This document shows, in pieces, positions 16,120 to 23,578 of a stretch of 36,297 nucleotides of DNA (its first letter is position 1; every line of letters begins with the position of its first letter). Below the pieces are notes generated by a model that saw only the letters and a program-made list of their open reading frames with translations, ran no database searches and had not been told where the DNA came from. The translations under genes were made by a program, and so were the position numbers. The DNA is from Candidatus Poribacteria bacterium (lineage in GTDB: Bacteria > Poribacteria > WGA-4E > WGA-3G). Where the stretch lies: positions 1 to 36,297 of the forward strand of contig JAJEJA010000021.1 in NCBI GenBank assembly GCA_022828145.1, given 5' to 3'.

Positions 16120-17079
16120 CTATATTCTATTCTGATATATTGACTGAACCAATTCCATTGTCTTCACAGCATCAGCAAAACACGTCATGGGTTGTTGTTC
16201 ATTTTGAATACAGTCTACAAAGTGTCGCGTTTCTCCATAGAAACCGTAGGTTTTGTAGGTCTCATTAGAATGTGCCGCTTCTTCTGTTGTGATTTCGGAT
16301 ATGCCTTCAGATGTGTGGATTATTGCTTTCCCGCCTGCATCTGGATTGACATAAGCTGAAACCCCGTGGGCATGCATCTCAAAAACATGGATACGTCCAC
16401 CAACTGCCCAATTTGTGCATAGTATTCCTGAAGCCCCATTTGTGAATTTCACGAGTGCATTGAAACTATTCTCGCGTTCAGCATTAAAACTGTTTATATC
16501 GCTTGCAACAGATTTCACCTCCCCTCCACCAAGCCATCGCAACGTGTCAACTGCATGTATGGCATCACAGGTTAGTACGTCTATGATACCATCATAGTAG
16601 AGAGCATTCGGTGAATTCTTGTGGAATGCAGACAAACATTGAATAATCGGACCGTGTTTTTCAACTAAATCCTTGACGTGTTGCATAAGTGGGATGAAGC
16701 GACGATTGAAACCAACCATGGTCTTGCAATCATTTTTTTCAGATGCTAAAGCCATTTCTCTTGTTTGATGCAGTGTTATCCCTGGTGGTTTCTCAATAAA
16801 AACATGGTGTTTCTGATTTAAACAGTGAATTGCAAGGGGGAATAGGTGTTGAGGCGGCATAAGGATATAGACAGCCTCAGGACTTGTTTTCTCAAGCATC
16901 TGTTTATAGTCTGTGAATGTATTTTCAATCTCAAACCTTTCAGCAGTGGCATTTAATTTGGTTTCTACTAAGTCGCATAAACCTACGATATTAACATCCT
17001 TGCACTCAGTTAGGGAGGGATAATGGACGCTATTTGCCATACCCCCTGCACCGATTAGTGCTATATCAATTTTTTTCAT
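16120..17079 (-). CDS. Gfo/Idh/MocA family oxidoreductase
   Basis: A 319-residue NAD(P)-dependent oxidoreductase acting on sugars, inositols or related compounds. The N-terminal Rossmann fold has IALIGAGGMANSVHYPSL and the acidic end of strand two in GLCDLVE. The family lysine motif EKPPG is at 96-100 (Lys97). The C-terminal domain contains CDAIHAVDTLRWLGGGEV, with the catalytic His region. CAGGTGAAAG precedes ATG. It is cytoplasmic and transcribed alone; its stop is about 20 bp from the family 1 MITE. The exact substrate is unknown. Confidence 0.93.
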   Translation of the reverse strand: MKKIDIALIGAGGMANSVHYPSLTECKDVNIVGLCDLVETKLNATAERFEIENTFTDYKQMLEKTSPEAVYILMPPQHLFPLAIHCLNQKHHVFIEKPPGITLHQTREMALASEKNDCKTMVGFNRRFIPLMQHVKDLVEKHGPIIQCLSAFHKNSPNALYYDGIIDVLTCDAIHAVDTLRWLGGGEVKSVASDINSFNAERENSFNALVKFTNGASGILCTNWAVGGRIHVFEMHAHGVSAYVNPDAGGKAIIHTSEGISEITTEEAAHSNETYKTYGFYGETRHFVDCIQNEQQPMTCFADAVKTMELVQSIYQNRI

Positions 17080-17213
17080 CTTTCACCTGATTTTAATCGG
17101 TTTCTCTTGTATATTACAAGAGAAAGTGTTAAAATGCAACAGACTTTTTAGTGAAAATCATTGTAGATGTATCGTGAGACATATTTGCATACATTTTAGA
17201 GTATTTACGACTT

Positions 17214-18791
17214 ATGAAATTTGATCCAATAAAATTAGAACTCTACAAAAACATACTCACCTCAGTGGCAGAAGAGATGGGTGTTACGCTGCAGAGGACT
17301 GCATTTTCACCGAACATCAAAGAGCGACTGGATTTTTCTTGTGCTGTGTTTGATGCGAATGGTGGTATGGTTGCACAAGCTGCACATATTCCTGTACATC
17401 TCGGATCAATGCCGCTCTCTGTGTTATCAGCCATAGAAAATACCCAGATGAATCAGGGAGATGTCGTTGTCTTGAATGATCCCTTCCGAGGCGGAACACA
17501 TTTACCGGATATAACATTGGTCACACCTGTGTTTAGCGACACTTCCGATAGCGAACCGGACTACTATGTTGCTAACCGCGCGCATCACGCTGATGTTGGA
17601 GGCATGACTCCCGGTTCAATGCCACTTGCGACAAGTGTGATACAGGAGGGTATCCGCATACCGCCAGTTAAGTTATTACAAAACGGAAAAATAAACGAAG
17701 ATGTATTGCAGTTGATTCTCGCGAACGTACGGACACCGATAGAGAGACAAGGAGATATTGAGGCGCAACTCGCTGCGAACCGTATAGGTGAAAGACGATT
17801 ACAGGAAATTACGCAAAAATACAGTATAGAAGAGATTAATTCATATATGCAAGAACTCTGTGCTTATGCGAGTCGGATGGTTCGTGCCTTTTTGCGAAAT
17901 ATACCTGATGGGAAATATAAATTTTCTGACTATATGGATAATGACGGTATAACAGATACGCCTATCAAAATCTGTGTGGCAATTGAAATCAAAGGTGATA
18001 CCGCAATAGTAGATTTTACGGGTACTTCTGAACAGGTTCGGGGTTCTGTAAACGCTATATACGCCATCACAGTATCTGCTGTATTCTACACCTTCCGATG
18101 TATTGCTGGTGAAGATGTGCCTTCAAATGCTGGATGTCTTGAACCTATCCAAATTATCGCACCGAAGGGTACAGTTATCAATGCGAATTTTCCTGCTGCT
18201 GTGGCGGGAGGAAATGTTGAGACATCACAACGGATTGTTGATGTATTATTCGGTGCTTTAGCAAAAGCTTGTCCCGAACAAATTCCAGCTGCAAGTTCGG
18301 GTTCCATGAGTAATATCACTATCGGTGGATATGACAGTGAAAGGGATCGTGATTTTACCTATTACGAAACTATCGCTGGAGGAATGGGAGCAAGACCAAC
18401 CTGTGATGGGATACACGCTATACACACACACATGACGAACACTATGAATACGCCTATTGAAGCAATTGAAACAAGCTACCCGATGCAAGTAGAACAATAC
18501 GCTATTCGACAGGGAACTGGAGGCGAAGGGAAATTTAAAGGAGGAGACGGGATAGTCCGTTCCTTACGACTCTTAACTGATGCTGAAGTAACCATACTCT
18601 CTGAACGGCGTGTTTTCAGTCCTTATGGATTACAAGGGGGTGCAAATGGTCAGTCAGGTTCGAATGTCCTCATAAGAGATGATAAGGAACAACCTATTTC
18701 AGCAAAAGCGACTATGGCTATTCAGGAAGGTGATATTATTGAGATTAGAACGCCTGGTGGCGGGGGATATGGAGAATCAGAGACGAGTTAG
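17214..18791 (+). CDS. Hydantoinase B / oxoprolinase (HyuB) family protein
   Basis: A 525-residue protein matching the B subunit of N-methylhydantoinase, acetone carboxylase and oxoprolinase enzymes. Hallmarks are MGVTLQRTAFSPNIKERLDFS, VVLNDPFRGGTHLPDITL, ANRAHHADVGGMTPGSMP and a C-terminal GGGGYGE. These subunits normally work with an ATP-binding HyuA partner, which is not in this window, neither before nor after the gene. No strong ribosome site is seen before the ATG. It ends at the edge of an 8-bp tandem repeat tract. Residues are full-length for the family and there is no sign of decay. Confidence 0.93.
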   Translation: MKFDPIKLELYKNILTSVAEEMGVTLQRTAFSPNIKERLDFSCAVFDANGGMVAQAAHIPVHLGSMPLSVLSAIENTQMNQGDVVVLNDPFRGGTHLPDITLVTPVFSDTSDSEPDYYVANRAHHADVGGMTPGSMPLATSVIQEGIRIPPVKLLQNGKINEDVLQLILANVRTPIERQGDIEAQLAANRIGERRLQEITQKYSIEEINSYMQELCAYASRMVRAFLRNIPDGKYKFSDYMDNDGITDTPIKICVAIEIKGDTAIVDFTGTSEQVRGSVNAIYAITVSAVFYTFRCIAGEDVPSNAGCLEPIQIIAPKGTVINANFPAAVAGGNVETSQRIVDVLFGALAKACPEQIPAASSGSMSNITIGGYDSERDRDFTYYETIAGGMGARPTCDGIHAIHTHMTNTMNTPIEAIETSYPMQVEQYAIRQGTGGEGKFKGGDGIVRSLRLLTDAEVTILSERRVFSPYGLQGGANGQSGSNVLIRDDKEQPISAKATMAIQEGDIIEIRTPGGGGYGESETS

Positions 18792-18796
18792 AAGAT

Positions 18797-18908
18797 TGGA
18801 AGGATGGAGGAGTGGAAGAGTGGAAGGATGGAAGGGTGGAAGAGTGGAAGATTGGAAGGGTGGAAGAGTGGGAGGGTGGAAGATTGGAAGAGTGGGAGAG
18901 TGGAAGAA
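18797..18908 (+). repeat. Tandem repeat, 14 units of 8 bp (TGGAAGRK)
   Basis: Fourteen consecutive 8-bp units, mostly TGGAAGAG, TGGAAGAT, TGGAAGGG or TGGAAGGA, fill exactly 112 bp, with a partial unit at 18791-18796. The plus strand is almost pure purine apart from one T per unit. It begins directly after the HyuB stop (18789-18791) and ends 32 bp before the PorV-like start. Because 8 is not a multiple of 3, changes in copy number would shift any frame reading through it; the frame running through it (18812 onward) joins the PorV frame but has no ribosome site. Confidence 0.95.
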
Positions 18909-18940
18909 CCCTCACTAACAACCGAAATATGGGAGATTTA

Positions 18941-19873
18941 ATGAAATATATCTTCACGCTATTGTTTATCTTAGTTTGTATTCTACCAACCTTATCAGAT
19001 GCTGCCGATAACTCTGATATTCACGAAAACGCTGGCACCCGTGCTATGACTTTCCTCAAGATTGGCATCGGCGCAAAAGCCATAGGCATGGGTGAGTCAC
19101 ATGTCGCAGCTGTTGATGACTTGTATGCTTCGTATTGGAATCCTGCAGGTCTCGTTAAGCTACAGAAACCGCAACTGGCACTCATGCACAACGAACGATT
19201 CGCTGACATCAACTATGAACATATCGGTGTTGCGTTTCCATTAGGAGAGAAAAACAGTGTGGGTGTCAGCGTAAACTATCAGTCTTATGGTGAAATGCAG
19301 GGACGAGACCCAGAAGGAAATGAAACAGAATTATTCAACGCGTACGACTTGGCGATGGTGCTCTCTTATGCACGCGGTTTTGGAGATTCTTTAGCAGTCG
19401 GTGTGAATGCGAAACTCTTACGTGAACAGATCGCAGATGAAAACGGTAGTGGATTTGCATTTGATTTCGGTGGGATGTATACTGTGCCTGATTTACCTCT
19501 CTCATTTGGAATCAATGCACAGCACATTGGACCGCGAATCAAGTATGTTGAGGAAGCGTTTCTACTACCGTTTACATTGAGAATCGGTGCAGCCTATAGA
19601 TTATGGCGTGAGTCGTTTCTGATAACTATGGATTTCATTCGTCCTACAGATAATCACAATTCCTTCGGTGTAGGTCTCGGATATACAATCTTGAATATTC
19701 TGCAATTGCGGTCTGGTTACATCTATAAACTCGGTGGGAACGATTTAGGTGCTATGTCAGGCTTAAGAGCAGGATTTGGACTGACCTTGCGACGTTTCCA
19801 GATTGACTATGCACTTGTGCCTTACGGTGATTTAGGACTTACAAACCGTTTTTCTTTGATTGCCAGTTTTTAG
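18941..19873 (+). CDS. PorV/PorQ-like (UPF0164) outer-membrane protein
   Basis: A 310-residue exported beta-barrel protein. The signal peptide is residues 1-21 (YIFTLLFILVCILPTLSDA). The mature start has the family signature: TFLKIGIGAKAIGMGESHVA, then DDLYASYWNPAGL. Alternating beta strands follow and the protein ends in Phe (LIASF), as outer-membrane proteins do. PorV is a shuttle in type IX secretion in Bacteroidetes, but many relatives outside that phylum are uncharacterised, so secretion should not be assumed. I chose ATG 18941 (GGGAGATTTA before it) over frames entering from the tandem repeat. Its last 35 bp overlap the convergent hydrolase gene. Confidence 0.85.
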   Translation: MKYIFTLLFILVCILPTLSDAADNSDIHENAGTRAMTFLKIGIGAKAIGMGESHVAAVDDLYASYWNPAGLVKLQKPQLALMHNERFADINYEHIGVAFPLGEKNSVGVSVNYQSYGEMQGRDPEGNETELFNAYDLAMVLSYARGFGDSLAVGVNAKLLREQIADENGSGFAFDFGGMYTVPDLPLSFGINAQHIGPRIKYVEEAFLLPFTLRIGAAYRLWRESFLITMDFIRPTDNHNSFGVGLGYTILNILQLRSGYIYKLGGNDLGAMSGLRAGFGLTLRRFQIDYALVPYGDLGLTNRFSLIASF

Positions 19874-20570
19874 CACTTTCAATGAATGCACTAAAGAGTT
19901 TACTTCTGTGTTCAAGAAATTCGTCTGTGGCAGTCATCCGTTCTGGGTGATATTGTACACCGAGCACAAAGTCTTTTGATGGGTCTTCTATCGCTTCAAT
20001 AATTCCATCTGTTGAACGTGCAGTCACAATGAAATCTTTACCTACATCTTTAACTGCTTGATGGTGTGCTGAATTCACTTCGTCTACATTCTTACCAATA
20101 ATTTCATTTAACAAACTACCTGATTCAATCTTGATTTGATGTTGAGAATCCCCATCATTATCCTTTGGGTGTCTGAGCACGGGTTTCGGATGATCGGTGT
20201 CTATATCTTGATATAGGTTTCCCCACATGGCGACACTCATCACTTGGATACCGCGGCATATACCGAATACGGGAATGTCTGTTTCCAGAGCTGTTTGACA
20301 CAATCGTAACTCTAAAGCATCGCGTGATCTGCTCACATGAGTTGCAGAATGTCTCTCTTCATAGTAATGCGTTGGATCAATGTCTCCACCGCCTGTTAGT
20401 AGGATTCCGTCGTTATCCTTCAAAAATTCAGGAATCAATGCGTTGTGTTGGTGAACTGGAATTTGTAGAGATTCAAGTAAGATAGGTTCTCCGCCATATT
20501 CTTTAACAGTTTTTATGTAGTTTGTCATATCACTGCTTCTCTTACATGTAATTGCAATTCTTGGCTTCAA
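19839..20570 (-). CDS. Gamma-glutamyl-gamma-aminobutyrate hydrolase-like (peptidase C26)
   Basis: A 243-residue class-I glutamine amidotransferase-like hydrolase related to PuuD, which releases GABA or similar amines from gamma-glutamyl conjugates. The oxyanion region is LLTGGGDIDP, the nucleophile Cys105 is in VFGICRGIQVM, and His208 and Glu210 are in QYHPE. The start is TTG at 20570, with AGGAGTGAAAGACA before it. It stands alone, without other putrescine-pathway genes, so the true amine is uncertain. Its 3' end overlaps the PorV-like gene tail to tail by 35 bp. Confidence 0.9.
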   Translation of the reverse strand: MKPRIAITCKRSSDMTNYIKTVKEYGGEPILLESLQIPVHQHNALIPEFLKDNDGILLTGGGDIDPTHYYEERHSATHVSRSRDALELRLCQTALETDIPVFGICRGIQVMSVAMWGNLYQDIDTDHPKPVLRHPKDNDGDSQHQIKIESGSLLNEIIGKNVDEVNSAHHQAVKDVGKDFIVTARSTDGIIEAIEDPSKDFVLGVQYHPERMTATDEFLEHRSKLFSAFIESAKNWQSKKNGL

Positions 20571-20632
20571 TGTCTTTCACTCCTATTGTGTAATTTGTCT
20601 GAACAATTATAACATTTTTGGATTTGAAACAA

Positions 20633-20734
20633 CAACTGAATCTGGACCAGGATTTTGACCAGGATTTTCAGGATTATAGGATTTTGACCATGATAAGAGG
20701 TATAGAGAAGCACAATCTAACAGAATGTGCTACA
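20633..20734. repeat. Dispersed repeats at the end of the methylase gene
   Basis: From about 20640 the sequence repeats TGGACCAGGATTTTGACC-type words, related in inverse to 190-250. At 20710-20734 lies the short palindrome (arms GCACA and TGTGC, followed by TACA) found also near 12 and 26510. The methylase stop codon (20717-20719) falls inside the palindrome, so the last residues of that protein (CSTFC) are encoded by repeat sequence. Confidence 0.65.
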
Positions 20735-21868
20735 TTTCTTTTCAAGCAGAAAGAGGTATTCTTGATTCGGTTTTGTAGTGGAAGGTGTCCATTCATTTGA
20801 CCATTTCATATTTCCCATTACATTTCGCTTGTAATTTATCTCATTAACAGCGAGGAGTTTACCGTTTTTTTGCATGACTGCGTTTAGTTCCTCAGCAGTG
20901 GCGCGTCCACCGGAACTATATGACAGAAGAATCCAACGTGCTTGAGTCATCTTAATCAGCTTTTCGATGGCTTCAACAGCGATAAAACGGCCATCTGCAT
21001 TTTTACGAAATTCCTCAAAGACAGATGCGGAGGATTGATCGGAGGAATCTTCACGACGTTTTGCTTTTCCGAAGAGTTTCGGTTTGTCGTAAAGGATAAT
21101 ACTTTTCCAGATATGGTAGTATGCCGCGTATCTTACACGTGAGGGTGGCATCTTTTCGTTGTTTGACCCGTAGGGTGGATCAAAGTAGGCAAGGTCTACA
21201 GAGACCTGTGGAACGAGTTCAAAAATGTCGGATTGATAGATTTTATGATCACCTTCAGACCTAAAAACCATTGGCACTTCAAGTATAAGTTCTTTGTAGG
21301 AACGTGGGGACCAATCTTTGAGGTAAGCGGAAAAATGACCGAGTGTACTGTCAACGCGATCCAATGCCAGAATTAAGCTTGTGAGTGCTACGGCTTTATC
21401 AACACTATCAAGTTTAAGATTTTCAATTTCTTGTCGGACAGCATCTAATTTGCGAGTATTATGTCTTTGCCACGGTTTTTTCAGTCCATCTGTTTGGATT
21501 GCTGAACCGTGGTTAGTGTCTCCGCCATAGTGTTTTGTGAACCATCCATCAATTGGAGGAAGTGCATTTAGATGGTCAATTAGAGGTTGGTATTCAGATC
21601 TCGGTTTTGTGTTGAGAAGGTAGCAAGTACCAAGTACGTTTGACCACGCGGAGATGTCGTTACATATCACGTTATAGCCAAGTTTTGCAAATGCTTGTGA
21701 GACTCGGGTTGTACCTGAGAAACCGTCTAATATTGTCCTTGCATTTACCTTTTGGGTAAGTTGCAGTATTTGTGGGATAAGTTTTAGTTTGGAACCAGCG
21801 TATTTTATGCTTTGTGTGGATGGGATATCAAGGGCAAATTCATCAAAGAGAGAAAGAGTTTTTGACAT
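20717..21868 (-). CDS. D12-class DNA adenine (N6) methyltransferase
   Basis: A 383-residue S-adenosylmethionine-dependent enzyme that would methylate adenine in a DNA target. The N-terminal AdoMet motifs are IKYAGSKLKLIPQI and TILDGFSGTTRVSQAF (about residues 21-60), and the catalytic DPPY motif is at 230-233 (LAYFDPPYGSNN). Between them is an insert of about 150 residues that would carry target recognition. Its C-terminal end and stop come from a dispersed palindrome, so the natural terminus may have been replaced. TAGGATG lies upstream of ATG. It follows a PD-(D/E)XK nuclease gene after a 113-bp gap holding a DUF2283 fragment, so a restriction partner is plausible. Confidence 0.9.
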   Translation of the reverse strand: MSKTLSLFDEFALDIPSTQSIKYAGSKLKLIPQILQLTQKVNARTILDGFSGTTRVSQAFAKLGYNVICNDISAWSNVLGTCYLLNTKPRSEYQPLIDHLNALPPIDGWFTKHYGGDTNHGSAIQTDGLKKPWQRHNTRKLDAVRQEIENLKLDSVDKAVALTSLILALDRVDSTLGHFSAYLKDWSPRSYKELILEVPMVFRSEGDHKIYQSDIFELVPQVSVDLAYFDPPYGSNNEKMPPSRVRYAAYYHIWKSIILYDKPKLFGKAKRREDSSDQSSASVFEEFRKNADGRFIAVEAIEKLIKMTQARWILLSYSSGGRATAEELNAVMQKNGKLLAVNEINYKRNVMGNMKWSNEWTPSTTKPNQEYLFLLEKKCSTFC

Positions 21869-21871
21869 ACT

Positions 21872-21949
21872 TTACATCCTACTTTGATGAATTCTCTGAT
21901 TAAGAAACTTGGACAGATGTAGAATATATTCTTTATCAAAATATGTCAT
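21872..21949 (-). pseudogene. Truncated DUF2283-like gene fragment
   Basis: This 25-codon piece starts MTYFDKEYILHL, closely like MTYFDTEDILYI of the intact DUF2283 gene at 23346-23570, then diverges and stops three bases before the methylase start. The DNA matches best over ATGACATATTTTGATA. It looks like the 5' remnant of a second DUF2283 gene left when nearby DNA was lost or replaced. Confidence 0.6.
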
Positions 21950-21981
21950 CTTTGGCTTATGCAAGGGTTTTCCAACGCGAC

Positions 21982-22935
21982 CTAATTCTGAATCGCATCT
22001 GCTGTATCCTCTATCTTGTCTTTTTCGGGATCGTAAAGACGGTATTTTCCTATTGATAGCCTCCAATAATGTTTGTGTTTAGCATAGGAGGGATGATGTT
22101 TGCGTGAAGGATGATTGACACAAGCGGCAATTATCTGTGCACCTAATGTTGACATTTTGAAATCAGGATATTTCTTTAAGATGATCGGTTTAACGTCTTT
22201 GACAGCAAAGTCCATATTTTTATTCCCTTTGGTCAGTTCTTGAACTGCATCCAATACCACTTCTCTGGCAGTTTTGTCACTAGACCATTGAGTGGTTTGT
22301 GAAATTGATTTCTTAACGTTTTTTGACGCAATAACATCTCCATTTTCGAACTTAGATTCCATACTGACAAGCTTTTCTCCTGCCTCTGTTTGAAAGGCTG
22401 AGACATCTATACAGTTTACATCAACGCCATGTGAAGTTCGAAGGAATCTACAAACATTTGTGATTCGTGAAGGTATATATTCTGCGACTATATATAAACG
22501 TAGGTTTCGATTTAATGGTGGAAGTTCTTCAGAATCTGGTATATCAAATGTCTCTTTCAAAACATCCTGAAACTGATTACCATTATCGTCTCTGTGAATC
22601 TCTAAGTAGTTCTGAGCAATTTCTTGAATCTGAATATCAGATAGATCGTTTGCCCAAGCTGCGTATTCAAGCAACTGTGCGACAACATCCCGCGGTGCTT
22701 TGTCGCGTTTCAATTCAACGATAACAGGATTACCGTCAGAGTCAATTCCAAGAAGATCCGGAAAGATTGTACTATCCTCAACTGCTGCGCTTGTCTGTCT
22801 CCCAATCCATAGAATTGGTTCTTGAGCAAGTGCCAGAGGACTGTTTTCTAACCAGTCCTCCAGATGACTTTCAAGTTCAAGATCAGTTTCTTGTGCAATG
22901 ATAAGTTCTGAATCTTCTAATCTGAAAATAGGCAT
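21982..22935 (-). CDS. PD-(D/E)XK nuclease (NucS/DUF91-like) with C-terminal helical domain
   Basis: A 317-residue predicted DNA endonuclease. The N-terminal domain has the nuclease core: FPDLLGID (Asp60 and Asp65), then VIVELKR (Glu74, Lys76) and QLLEYAAW (Gln87, Tyr91), the D...ExK...QxxxY pattern of RecB-like and NucS-like nucleases. The C-terminal domain (about 215-317) has REVVLDAVQELTKG and CVNHPSRKHHPSYAKH, ending KYRLYDPEKD. It is a probable winged-helix module that I have seen attached to other restriction-type nucleases. The start follows GAGGT, four bases after the small upstream gene. The neighbouring adenine methylase suggests a modification partner; the function is inferred. Confidence 0.8.
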   Translation of the reverse strand: MPIFRLEDSELIIAQETDLELESHLEDWLENSPLALAQEPILWIGRQTSAAVEDSTIFPDLLGIDSDGNPVIVELKRDKAPRDVVAQLLEYAAWANDLSDIQIQEIAQNYLEIHRDDNGNQFQDVLKETFDIPDSEELPPLNRNLRLYIVAEYIPSRITNVCRFLRTSHGVDVNCIDVSAFQTEAGEKLVSMESKFENGDVIASKNVKKSISQTTQWSSDKTAREVVLDAVQELTKGNKNMDFAVKDVKPIILKKYPDFKMSTLGAQIIAACVNHPSRKHHPSYAKHKHYWRLSIGKYRLYDPEKDKIEDTADAIQN

Positions 22936-22939
22936 TGAT

Positions 22940-23206
22940 TTACAGTTGTACCTCCATTAGTTCCGGAACGTGTTCATCTTCATAATTCTCAATAAGGACG
23001 CTGATGAAATCCATCACTGTTGCTAAAATGTGGTTCTCATCCTTTCCAACCCTATCAATCAGATTATCTAAGATTCTTACAAGTTCTTGGTAATCACGTT
23101 CTGTCGGTGATGCAAAGAGATGCTTTTCATCTTCACCTACCGCTTCAATCAGATTTTGCACAGCAGGCACAAGACGCAGATGGGTAGACACATTATTTTG
23201 ATTCAT
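22940..23206 (-). CDS. Small acidic helical protein, unknown
   Basis: An 88-residue protein starting at ATG 23206 (MNQNNVSTHLRL); the longer frame to 23239 would overlap a gene remnant. It is acidic and helical with an internal duplication: AVQNLIEAVGEDEKHLFASP and RILDNLIDRVGKDENHILAT share the pattern (I/L)xxxIxxVGxDExHxxA. The ATGA at its start overlaps the stop of an isomerase-like remnant, a sign of former translational coupling. The nuclease gene follows after four bases. No family is recognised; a partner or regulator of the nuclease is possible. Confidence 0.7.
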   Translation of the reverse strand: MNQNNVSTHLRLVPAVQNLIEAVGEDEKHLFASPTERDYQELVRILDNLIDRVGKDENHILATVMDFISVLIENYEDEHVPELMEVQL

Positions 23207-23299
23207 CGTACATAACAGGAAAGAAATTCGTGAGAACACAGCAATCCTTCAGATTCTGATTCCCATGTGCGCCAATAACGGTAATCCTCAAGCTCAACC
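23203..23299 (-). pseudogene. C-terminal remnant of a second isomerase gene
   Basis: Read on the minus strand, these ~32 codons give VELEDYRYWRTWE, then SHEFLSCYVR and a stop. They are nearly the same as the end of the intact isomerase at 23579-24442 (VELEDYRYWRTWE, SHEFLSCFVR). My ungapped alignment of 96 positions has about 20 differences. No 5' part is found upstream, so it is a fragment of a duplicated gene. Its TGA stop overlaps the ATG of the small gene at 23206. Confidence 0.8.
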
Positions 23300-23345
23300 T
23301 ATTTTAGCACAGTATATAAACCTACTGACATTAATTATCATTCAA

Positions 23346-23570
23346 TTAGGATTCGGCAAGTGTTAACTCTTTTCCTAATTTACCTTCTAATATAACACCC
23401 TCAATAAAACTGCTTGCATTAAGTATTTCAATACCTATGAGATTGCCGTTCTCATTTAAATCAGCAGTGATATCAGGTGTTAATTCCAAGCTACCACTTT
23501 GAGGTCCTTCAGAATACAGAATATATAAAATATCTTCTGTATCAAAATATGTCATCTTTAGTTTATTCAT
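23346..23570 (-). CDS. DUF2283-family small protein
   Basis: A 74-residue protein with the DUF2283 pattern: KMTYFDTEDILYILYSEG, then TADLNENGNLIGIEILNAS. These are small, acidic, beta-rich proteins of unknown role, often near toxin-antitoxin or mobile regions. No strong ribosome site is visible. Codon 6 is a second ATG, which would give 69 residues. It starts eight bases after the isomerase gene, so it is probably translated from the same message. A truncated relative lies at 21872-21949. Confidence 0.82.
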   Translation of the reverse strand: MNKLKMTYFDTEDILYILYSEGPQSGSLELTPDITADLNENGNLIGIEILNASSFIEGVILEGKLGKELTLAES

Positions 23571-23578
23571 TTAGTAAT

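Noticed and set aside
18797..18908. CRISPR array
   Set aside because: Units of 8 bp with no spacers; it is a simple tandem repeat.
18679..18918. Frame running through the tandem repeat
   Set aside because: The WKGGRVEEW-type text is just translated 8-bp repeats.
21872..22066. 64-residue gene between nuclease and methylase
   Set aside because: Its first 39 codons overlap the nuclease gene in another frame; only the last 25 codons are meaningful, as a DUF2283 fragment.
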